Part shown: piece by piece, positions 34,753 to 44,317 of the stretch
Layout: each line of letters begins with the position of its first letter
Numbering within the stretch: position 1 is the stretch's first letter
NCBI GenBank assembly: GCA_050084515.1
Contig: CM114275.1
Coordinates: 15,686,001-15,750,000, forward strand
Length of the DNA stretch: 64,000 bases
DNA from: Blasia pusilla
Lineage: Eukaryota > Marchantiophyta > Marchantiopsida > Blasiales
Reading direction: 5' to 3'
Made by a program: the position numbers and the translations under genes
Notes under the pieces: model-generated
Told to the model about the DNA's origin: nothing
The model's input: only the letters and a program-made list of their open reading frames with translations
Databases searched by the model: none

Positions 34753-35330
34753 GCACTCTATCAAGAAACGCATACGCCGTTCCCTCACTTGCCTTGTCAG
34801 GTAATGCCACCAACTCAATCCACTTGGAGAAATGCTCCACCATCACCAACATATCGATGATGTCGTACAGTCAACGATAACGGTCTCGCAAAGTCCACAC
34901 TCCAACGGTAACCCAATCCCATAATAGGCAAGGGATGTAACTGTGGTGTAGGGGCATTGAATGATGCCCTCACCCGGTCACAAACCATACAACATGACAC
35001 CAACTGCTGCACCTGAGTATGCATGCCACGCCACCAATACTGACCAAGGAGTAAGCTATACGTACGCTTTACCCCAAAATGTCCCAACTCCTCATGGGCA
35101 TGTCGCACAATGCGCTCTCTCTGAGCCAAATGCGGCACTACTCGTACTCTACCATCCTCCCACACACGGAGAAAATGTGTTCCCTCCAATCAATACCTCT
35201 TAGCACGTTGAAGAACACGGTCTCGCTCCTTGGCACTCACTATGCCTGGCACCCTACTGGTCCGTAGGAACTCCAACACCAACGCATCATCATGAATATC
35301 ACGCTGATCCGTACCACCATCTCCAACCTT
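34753..35330 (-). pseudogene. Integrase of B2, C-terminally deleted
   Basis: An open stretch (35189-34815) carries the zinc-binding module (RHAHEELGHFGVKRTYSLLL ... CCMVCDRVR) and the start of the catalytic core (WSVDFA, first Asp). In the next frame VMVEHFSKWIELVALPDKAS leads into the deletion point. The second Asp and the Glu of the DDE triad are missing. Confidence 0.82.
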
Positions 35331-35930
35331 AGGATCTTAACGCTGGCCATCTACCCTCTGACTAGAGTAAGATATCATGTGGTCCTCCATACTAGAGTCC
35401 ACCCCTAACCAACATAAAAAGGCGGATGCATGCCAACCTGGCACCATCTCCTCATCAACCTGGCCATGCCATCTAGCCCAAGTTGCATCCTCTTGGCTAG
35501 TACATGGGTTCCTACTCAACCCATCAGCATCAAGGTTGGCAACTCCAAGTCTATGTATCACCTGGAAGTCATACTCCTGTAAGATAAGAGCCCACCATGC
35601 AAGCTTCCCTGTAAGCTTGTCAGACTCCATCAACCACTAGAGCGGCTGGTGATCAGTAACAAGTGTAAACTGTGTGCCAAACAAGTAACACCTAAAGTGT
35701 GCCACAACCCACACTACTGCCCAGCACTCGCCCGCATATGAATTGTAGCGCGACTCCGCTGCATTATTCGAACGACTTGCATAGGCCACCACAAACTCCA
35801 TGTGCTTATCATCATGTTGTGTCAACACCACTCCAAGTCCCAACCTACTCCAATCAATGTGTAATCGAAATGGGCGCCCTCTGATAGGTCTCCTCAAGAT
35901 AGGCGCCGCCACCAACTAGGCCTTAAGCTC
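35331..35930 (-). pseudogene. RNase H of B2
   Basis: The minus-strand reading gives LHIDWSRLGLGVVLTQHDDK (first Asp in HIDWS), FVVAYASRSNNAAESRYNSY, AGECWAVVWVVAHFRCYLFG and LTGKLAWWALILQEYDFQVI. It ends in NLDADGLSRNP. A stop separates the RNase H proper (35915-35637) from its tail (35633-35337). Confidence 0.85.
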
Positions 35931-36980
35931 CACAAAAGCTCTCTCCTCATCATCTCCCCAGTGCCACTCCTGATCTGATTTCAACAATTGGTTCAAAGAC
36001 TTTGCCATAGCACTAAATCCCTTCACATACCTCCGATAGTAGTTCGCCAATCCCATGAATGCCCGAACTCTACTCACATCTATCGGACGAGGAATAAGTG
36101 CAATAGCCTCCACCTTTGCTTGCTGAACTCCCAAACCACCTGGATAGATCACGTGATCCAAGTACTCAACATCCTCATGGAAGAACTTACAATTTCCTGG
36201 ATGCAAACGTAGACCATGAGCTTTCAACCGCTCAAACACCATCTGCAAATGTATCTGATGCTCCTCCACCGTGTTACTGAACACCAAGATATCATCAATG
36301 TAACACCAAACAAAATCCAACCCTGCTAGGATCCTGTCCATCACTCACTGAAACTCGGCAAGTGCATTCTTCAACCCAAAGGGTAAGAATTTCCACTGGT
36401 ACAAACAATCCTTGCCATGAGAGTTGACACCCCAAAATGTTGTCTTGGCCTTGTCACTCTCTCAAATCGGCAACCAATGATATCCTGCCAAAAGATCCAA
36501 AGTACTGAAAATCTTTGCCTGTCCCACCACATCAAAGATCTCCTCAGGTGCAGGCATGGCATACCTATCAGCCTTGGTCTGCCGATTGATTGGACGGTAA
36601 TCTCCACACATCCGCCTATCCGTGTAGTTGCCATGCACATCCTTTTTAGCAGGCATGATAGTGGCTGATGCATACTCTCCATGCGATAACTCCACTAATT
36701 CAGCCTCCAAAAGGTCCAACGTCCTACTCTGAATCAGATCCCTCTCCATATCACTATATCGATAGGGACGACGGAAGATTGGCGTATCACTAGCCAAATC
36801 AATCCGTATATTGGATCCAACCAAAGCACCCAACTCCTTCATGCTAAAGGCAAAACAACTCCTATAAGCACGTAGGAACTGTGTCAAGTGTCGTTTCTCA
36901 CCTCCCGTAAGCTTGGGCCCAAGTAATGGCTCCCAAGTCTCCTCCACTGGCACACTAGAGAGAGAGGACGATGTCATTGG
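35916..36980 (-). pseudogene. Reverse transcriptase of B2
   Basis: The frame 36977-36462 holds the N-terminal RT portion (RRPYRYSDMERDLIQSRTLD, MPAKKDVHGNYTDRRMCGDY, FSTLDLLAGYHWLP). After a frame change, 36344-35916 gives the polymerase site YIDD in WCYIDDILVFS and the thumb (RVRAFMGLANYYRRYVKGFS). Few lesions separate the parts. Confidence 0.87.
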
Positions 36981-36984
36981 CTGC

Positions 36985-37431
36985 TACGCAACCCCCTCAC
37001 AAGATAGTACACCCTTAGCTACACCATCACCTGAGCAAATAACTCCTCCACCAGCATGAGCAACCAACTCCACATGCCCAGCCATTACATCCCATTTACT
37101 CCAAGGATGAAAAATACTACTCTCCTCGCCCCCAGCCGATGCCTCTACTGTCCCGGTAGCCATCGAGCTCATCACAAGGGGTGGAAGACCCACAGACATA
37201 GTCCGAAGTCGACATTGCTCGACCATCTCAAGACTCAAAATCCAAGTCAAACAATTCAGGTCCATGGCCTGACCCAACATATGACGTCGTGAAGCCTCAG
37301 AATTGGAAGCAACCGCTGTCACACGAGTAGAAAATCTCATCGCACACTCTCTCTCATCAGCGTTAGGCTCCACCAATTGTCGCACATGAGAATCCCACAC
37401 AAGCTCGAGACCACCTTCCATGTAGGCATGT
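36985..37431 (-). pseudogene. Methyltransferase C-terminal part of B2 (motifs IX-X) and linker
   Basis: Downstream (minus) of the B4 insertion the frame reads GGLELVWDSHVRQLVEPNAD, ERECAMRFSTRVT, then SEASRRHMLGQAMDLNCLTW. The last two parts have the form of C5-methyltransferase motif IX (the conserved E-R-E-x5-F part) and motif X (Arg-x5-Gly-x-Ala/Gln region). The remaining residues to 36985 link to RT and have no recognised domain. Confidence 0.8.
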
Positions 37432-37435
37432 GACG

Positions 37436-38685
37436 TGTCATGATCATACGGATTATGTCGTAGAGTATAGTGTGCTAGTAGAGGCCATACCTTATGTAGG
37501 GCCGCGGTGTCTAGGTAGAGATGCGATTTCATACATAGGGTTGGGGGTTACTCAATGGAGGGTGACTTTTCCAGTAGGGCCCGCTCTTAGGTTGGAGGAT
37601 ATAAGGTGGAGTGCACTCAAAGAACAATCAGTTCTTTGAGTTGAGCCTGTTGCGTTGGGAGTTAGCCTTGGTAGTGAGTAGAGCTCTTGGCTATGGTGTT
37701 TCCCGCAAGCTTCGACCTAGATTCTCCCATCGTGGAGTGGGAGGGGCATGTCTCGAGCATTTCTCGGCGTTTTTGAGGCTTCGAGGCGACTCGTGGTAGC
37801 TTGGGGTGAGTGGGCGTGAGAGGCGGAATAAGGAGCGAGGAGCAAGCAAGCAAGCTTGCTTTCTTGGGCATGAGGTAGTTTTTGCAGGATTTGTGATTTG
37901 AGTGTTGCATAACTGGTCACCCATCTTTGGGCTATTCTGCCTCGAAGACGCAAAACTGTTGAGTTCTTAACTATGCCAGTGTACACACTGGTGTAGCTCA
38001 TTTGGTGTTGTTCGAAGATGTGTTAGGCGCTTTATGCATCTCAAGTTTTTGATTGATGTACCTCTAGCGCATGGTATGGTGTAACCTCTCCATGCAGGTG
38101 ATATTTTTAGGTGCTGCGAGTCCGACTAGCACGTCATTGCTCCGCGGCGGAGTAGCTATTGCGTTAGAATTGTGTGGTGGGTTTTGTGGATTCAGGGGGC
38201 GCCACGTTTGGTGGATTGTGTTACCTTGATTTCCATTTGCGATTGGAGGGTTGTCGTTGGACTTCCTGTGTTTGGATCCCCTCCATCGTTGCTTCTTGCT
38301 TGCGTGCCCATTGTTAGGGTGGACGCTGATTTCCAGAGTAGTGTACTCCTGTGTGCTACCGGTAGTGAGGCTGGAGTGATGACCAGTAGACCGTGGGAGG
38401 CTTCTTGTGGTGATGGTAGGTTAGGTTGCCTACACCCATAGCTAGTAGAGCTAGAATAGTATAGCGACATCGACGTCACTTGGTTACTTAGTGGTGGTGC
38501 GGCATCAGTGTTGGTCATCACGGAGATGTCGGGTGGTCTGGTTGGGGACCATGGTGCGGACAGCGGTGGTTTCAAACTGAGTGGATTTAGGTATCGGCTA
38601 CCTTTTCCACTTCCCACGGTTGATGAAGAGGAGGACAAGGGTGTTCCAAACACCCTCGTGTATGACGATGTGGATTCGCACGACA
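37436..38685 (+). mobile_element. Element B4: 1.25-kb deletion derivative inserted in B2
   Basis: It starts TGTCATGATC and ends CGCACGACA, flanked by GACG on both sides (37432-37435 and 38686-38689). It keeps most of repeat A1 (to about 37740), part of the leader and the Gag N-terminal region, and only about the last 27 bases of the B segment. RT and everything else is missing, so it is non-autonomous. It splits the methyltransferase of B2 in opposite orientation. Confidence 0.88.
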
Positions 38686-38689
38686 GACG

Positions 38690-39480
38690 AGGGAAAACTC
38701 ACAAATGTGGGTAGTGCCATCCTAGGCTGGCCCACACGGTTCACCACTGCCATGGATGACCGATCAATAACCCTCACCACCTGAGAAAGTCGCCCAGTAT
38801 CCAAGATACTATCCACTATAAGGCAAGGATCCCGCTGCACTGCATCATATGCTTGACGTAGAACCTCCCTAGGCAACAAGTTTGTCCACCACAAGTGTGG
38901 ACGATGTGCTTGCAAGCCAACTCGCGTTGCATCCAAGAACACCGCAAGTCCAATCTAAGACCGCATCTTATGAACACTCGCCATCATCCGGGTTCGAGTG
39001 TCACCCAACAATGGAACATTCTCCAGAATGTAAGTTGGAGCACGTGCCTGATGAACCTAAAGATGTCGTAACACCCGTAACATCTCCCAAAACGATCGAG
39101 AACTAGGGTCATGTAATCCCTCACCACGACCAGCACGTGTATGACCCTGACATGGCCATCCAGCAATCACCAAATCCATAGGACCAACCCTCTCAAGGTC
39201 TTGCGCCCCCAGCAATGCAATGTATGACGGCAAAGCACGCTGGTACCCACGAATAGCAAATGGCGCCAACAACTTAGGATATCTCTGCATCAACTAACCG
39301 ATATGTCGGGATGAGACTCTCTGGGTCGTCTCATCTCGCTCCACATACACGTATCTCCGCACAGGAATACCGGTTTGCAACACTGCAGCCAAACTAGTGC
39401 TAATCCCACCAAAGAGATCTAACACACAAATGCCCTCCGACAGATACTGCCATACAATGGGTTTAGTATCCAAAGGGGAT
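38690..39480 (-). pseudogene. DNA (cytosine-5) methyltransferase domain of B2 (motifs I-VIII)
   Basis: On the minus strand motif I is VLDLFGGISTSLAAVLQTG (VLDLFGGI at 39425-39402), followed by motif II VRRYVYVERDE. Motif IV is DLVIAGWPCQGHTRAG with the catalytic Cys codon at 39152-39150, then GEGLHDPSSRSFWEMLRVLR. Motif VI is YILENVPLLGDTRT with ENV at 39023-39015. Motif VIII corresponds to GLQAHRPHLWWTNLLP near 38918-38876. The target-recognition part (SQVVRVIDRSSMAVVNRVGQ, then PRMALPTFVSFP) runs to the B4 insertion. The order is that of C5 methyltransferases. It lies between protease and RT of a retroelement. A stop near 39300 and frame changes inactivate it. The enzyme subfamily (Dnmt3-like, bacterial-like or other) is undecided. 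Confidence 0.88.
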
Positions 39481-40260
39481 CACCCAACTGGACCAGAAGT
39501 AGGAGTCCGCCGTGGGGCCTCCTCTTCCTCGTGAGGTATAACAGCCTCACACCAAGCCTCCTGCACTAGGCGATCAGCCTCCTGCCGTAGTGCACCGCCT
39601 GAACTCCAAAGTGGCACATCCAACAATGAGGATGCCACTGCTGCAAAACTAGGGACCTCCTCTACCTCCTCATACATAGGAGAATCCATAGCAGAAACAT
39701 TACCCTCCAAAAAGTCTCCTGGCCAAGTGACTACTCCACTAAAACCAGCCACGGATGCTAACACCGTTGGGGAAGACACTCCTGGTCGAGCCCCATAAAT
39801 TAATCTCACAGGAACTTGGCTCATACGTCCATCCCCGGATTGCCAACCAGGTCTATAAGACGCTGTCTCAGTCCAGTAATCCATCTGAAAACCCATCGGG
39901 TACAATACTGCTCCTCCAACTAGTACATCATACGACTCGGTAGATGTGACCACTGCAGGTACTCCCAACCGGGAGCTATCAGTCGCATGATCCGGTCTCA
40001 TCTGTACAGAAAACTTCTCCCGTGTCATGAATTGAAACCTATCATTGGCTCCTCCAAGTGATGTTTGAATCTGGAATGGGCAAGGCTCAAGCTCTGACCT
40101 CCGAATACCCAAACCAATACATGCCGCCTTTCCCAACATCAAAGGTTGGGTACCATAGTTTAACAAGACTCTATCTGGTCTATACACCTATCTTGTAGCA
40201 CTCACCAATCGGAATATCCCACTCCGGTTATCCAACATTCATACACCAGGTGTAAGCCTC
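39481..40260 (-). pseudogene. Protease region of B2
   Basis: An open frame (40187-39480, 235 codons) begins with VLLNYGTQPLMLGKAACIGL. This matches the shape of a retropepsin active-site loop, but Asn-Tyr-Gly stands where Asp-Thr/Ser-Gly is expected. ESYDVLVGGAVLYPMGF follows, then an acidic linker (EEVEEVPSFAAVASS) that leads into the methyltransferase. The linker is in frame with no stop, suggesting one polyprotein across the two. Confidence 0.6.
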
Positions 40261-40645
40261 TCACGATCAATGGCTGGCTAGGCTGGTAATGCATCCATCA
40301 TCGCCATTGTTGCCTGCCAAGTAGCACTGGTACTCAATGCTACACCTGACATAGAGGGTCGCTCCACCGCAACACCCTCATCCACCTCAGCACGTATAGC
40401 AATAACACCCCCACGTTCACACAACGTGGCTGCTAGCTGAAATACATGAGCTAAGTCAACTCCTAAAGCCAACAGTTCCGTGGCCGAAAACAGTGGGGAT
40501 CCCAACACTAAAGTTGTCATCCGCAATATTACACTGGATGCTGCATCCGTGTCTACTACACGCGATGTAGATGCCTCAGTCCCCATTGTCGGCTTAATAG
40601 GCTGCGTAGGAACCATGGATGGAGTCCTAAGCACCTCAGACAACT
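40261..40645 (-). pseudogene. Pre-protease segment of B2
   Basis: The frame 40643-40278 matches the stretch at about 8815-9120 of B1 (VLRTPSMVP, STSRVVDTDAAS, LVLGSPLFSATE). No domain was recognised. Similarity to B1 ends at its left margin, which marks the truncation point. Confidence 0.55.
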
Positions 40646-41100
40646 TGTAGATCTCACTTTTAAATTTTTAAAAGTGAGATTTGAGAGAAGTAGAGTTTTG
40701 ATTTTAACATGCACCAATAGCAATTCTTACCATTCATGTCAAATAACACTTCATCTTAGTTCTTGTAAGTGATAGATTGGATTTTGAATGAATTAATTTT
40801 TCTTTTTGCTACATTGACAAAATCAATCTTTAATGTGGTGATGGAGTACACGAGATAAGTGGTGTTCGAGAGTATGAGGGCCTGTAGCTTGAAGCTCAAC
40901 TTGGGAGTCACCACCGCAACAGCCTCAACCTGAGCCACACTACACATAAATCCCATCCCCGTAGAATCCTCACCAACATCGTGGTATGATATGGAGGCTG
41001 GCGCCACACTAGCTACTCTCAGCTCTGGGCCCGCCTGTAGTTGCATCATCGTCATGGCAACAATTCTCTGCTCCAACTAATCGACGCGCGTAAGGAGCGC
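40646..41100. other. Unassigned sequence beside B2
   Basis: A 30-base AT-rich palindrome (40652-40681) marks the edge. Further right a minus-strand frame (41076-40756) reads LEQRIVAMTMMQLQ, which resembles the leucine-rich start of some Gag proteins, but no Gag core follows. Confidence 0.4.
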
Positions 41101-44100
41101 TATATCGGGTGGTCACCTACTAGAACACGTGTGAAAAAATGATCAAAAGCTCATAAGAAGAAAGTAGTTTTTTCCACCCTCAAAAATCTTTGAGACTACA
41201 TTCTTAAGTAACATCAGAGTGTCTCCCTAGCCCAATACTTATAATATCAATCATGCTCGGACAAGAGACGATTGCAAGTTGCTGAACTCCCCTACCATTG
41301 ATAATGTGGTGTTGCATGTAAAACCAGATTTGGGCAAGGGCAAAACAAAGGAAGGAATGACTTGAAGAAGGAGGTTCATGATAGCTGCACAATATGTCAG
41401 CAAGGACATACTTGATGTTTTTTAGGCATACATCGTCTCTTTTGATTTTAATGCATATAATTGTACCAATGTTGCACATTGAATAGGTTAGTGAGCTTAA
41501 AGCTAGAAATCGTGAGATTAAGTGCAAGGGGGTTGCAAAAATTGCAGTCAATTAGGATCATGAGGGTTGTTTAGGATTGGACGACGGTAACTTCCTGTCC
41601 ACTTCGTTCCTTGAATTCTGCATTCCAGCCTTAGGCCTTTGGAATGGCCATAGAGCCCATGAGAGCCACAAAAAACCTTTAAGCTGGTAATGACATGCCA
41701 TGCCTTCTCGAATTTTAATTTGTGAGCTCCCTTTCTCCTACTATTGTTGATTTCCACTCAAATATGTATGTTTTATAGTCAGAGTGCTCATATATCTTAT
41801 GCCTTGTGTGAGTAGTGATTGCGGATGCGGCATCAACATTTTTTGCATTGTAAGTTGTTCAAGGGGTCATTCCATCATACCGAAGGCTAGTAAGGGATCC
41901 TAAATGGTAAGTTTGTTTGCATTGCATCATGTTGCCAACTTCCTATCTTAATGTAATTAAATGGAAGTTTTGCTAACTTCTTCTCATGCCGTTTGTGTCA
42001 TGTGTATAGACATATCCGTGAGCATGACTGTGCATTTTCTAGTTTTGGTTGGTTTCTAATGAAGTTCTGAGACATGCTCCTACCCTTGAGCTAAGTTTAT
42101 ATTTGATAGGCATAGTTAGAAGGTTCATGGTTTCCATAGTTATAACCATTCACCACACAATTCTCATTCTTGGTCCAAGGCTAAAATTGGAGTATGTTAT
42201 GTGCAAGTGCATAACAAGTTTTTTTCAGCCCAACATGACATTTTAGGGAGTTTTTTTCCAAATTTTGTCAAGGGAGTCTTGTATTTAGCTAGAGGATATT
42301 GTGAGTTTCTTTGAGAGGGGAAGTGAACTACAATAATAGGGTCACAAGAGAGTCAGAGACAATGCACGTGTACCTTTGTTTCTTGAGGTTATTGTACTCC
42401 AAACCCTTTCATGGACCAATGAGCTAAAGCGCAATGAATATTTGTCTTCTCTCACATTCCAATGGATGTTTTTTTTGTGTTGCCTGAGTACAATTCATTC
42501 TCTTTTTCTATACCCGGACATGCTTCTAGTTGTATCTTGTGTGTATGGATAAATATGTTTGTATACCCCTTTGCCTCAAAAAAAAGCCCCACAAAGAAAG
42601 GCAAACACTAGAACAAATGTATCAAAACAATATTCCTTCAAGAAGCCTTAAATTCAATGGTTCAATTGCAAGGGTTTAGAACACTATATATGAGGTGCTC
42701 ATGAAATGAATACTGGAACGGGTGTCTTCATCCTTTGTCCATTTTTCTACAAGTTCCAAGGTGCTTGCCATGGCGGTACTTTTGCTACATGTTATTCCAA
42801 GGTTGCTATTCCACCCTTCCTAAGCTATATTTCCTACGGCATCTAGCAACAATTTTGGTTATAGCTAAGTTAGAGGTAAGGGAATCATGGCCGCGAAAAC
42901 TTTATGAAGAGGGACAAACCAGCAGGGTAGGGTATGGAGCACGTATGGGACCTTCTCTTTAGTTGTGACTATTTCTTATAGTCACAACTACTTTGGAGAT
43001 ATCTCTATAGGAAGACACAATTATTTTTCGATCCTGTCTAAGGTGGGGAATTCGACATGGTTATGACGTGGAAGGGAGAGCGAGTAAAATAGTAACGTTG
43101 TAGAATACATACAATGACAGTAATAAAAGCATATAACCTATCATGTGACCCTAGTAGCTATACAAGGTAGTCTATGAGAGAATGCGTAAGGATTCCCGTT
43201 GCACATTACATATTAGTTGGTGTGAACATTGAGTTGTATGTGTTAAAGTAGTAATTTTCAAAACTTGTTGCACTTTAGACATGGAAGTTGTTCTGAACAC
43301 CATATTTTATGCATTCAAGTAGTAATTTTGAAAGATATTTTCATATTACTTGTTATTCTTGGCGAGTGCAAGGCCCCTATGGTGACTGGATCATAAAATA
43401 TCTTTGAAACATATCCTACATCTTTGAATGAGATAGGTGCAAGCAATAGGGGATTCACCACTTTAAAGCTCGCATTGTCAGAACAAGAATACAATGAGTG
43501 GTCCAAAGCCTGTCGACAGGGAGAGAGAGTCTTGTTCAACTTTTATGACTCTTGAAAGTCAAGGAATATTTCATACTGAGTTGCGTGGATTCCACCACTT
43601 GACCCAATACCTCCTCGCATGTCGTGAAGAAGTGGGTTTCTATCATAACCAACTACACCACCTATTTTACTACAACGGTACTTCCAACGTTCTCTTGCAA
43701 GAGATCATCCAACAACGCATCAGTCCTACCTCTCTTTGTATGTGACTCACTTTTGCAATTTTTATGAGGTGTGGAGTTGAGACAAGGCAAATCTACACTA
43801 CTGACACTTTGGGACATTTCGTCGCCATGCACTTGGCTCACGATTGCATCCTAGTCAAGATTTGCACATACAATAGCTTCTAATTATGACTCCATGTCCA
43901 AGTACTAGGGTTTTCTCATCATGTGAAAGGACTCCACTTGGTGGCCTACCACAATAGGATGATTTGCCCGCACAAGTCGTGACCTTAGGCGTTCATGCAT
44001 ACGTTTGTGCCAATCCATTTGACAATGAAGCCAACGGTCTTAACTAAAGAAAGCCACAAACGGCTCTAGAAAGTGGTTTTCAATATCATAGATGTCGTCG

Positions 44101-44181
44101 ATCATGTGAGTGTTTGTCTCGATTCTTGCCTTTAGATTCAAAATTTCACCCTTAATCCTTATGCAATAGTTGTAAGAAATG
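41101..44181. other. Intergenic, no gene seen
   Basis: Three kilobases of AT-rich DNA have only short open frames on both strands. No domain, RNA gene or element terminus was recognised. Confidence 0.55.
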
Positions 44182-44317
44182 TTCAAGGAAGGGGGGAAGA
44201 AATGTTCTCTCTTCCCCCCTTCCTTGAAATGTTCTCTTCAAGGAAGGGGGGAAGAGAGAGATGACACTGGAGATGATCCTCATTACCAGTGTCATCTCTC
44301 TCTTCCCCCCTTCCTTG
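44182..44317. repeat. Cluster of two perfect hairpins sharing one arm
   Basis: Hairpin 1 has arms 44182-44200 and 44210-44228 (19 bp, loop 9). Hairpin 2 has arms 44239-44270 and 44286-44317 (32 bp, loop 15, no mismatch). All arms contain CAAGGAAGGGGGGAAGA or its complement. It abuts the truncated start of Element C. Confidence 0.95.

Larger units (their letters stand above)
34591..40645 (-). mobile_element. Element B2: methyltransferase-carrying Ty3 element, minus strand, 5'-truncated
   Basis: In the minus direction the copy runs from 40645 to 34591: protease region, methyltransferase (interrupted by B4), RT, RNase H, integrase N-terminal half, then a jump into the terminal repeats. It ends in CGCACGACA (34591 side), as the other copies do. 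The leader and Gag are missing, and similarity to B1 stops near 40645. It is otherwise the best-preserved copy of the methyltransferase. Confidence 0.88.
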
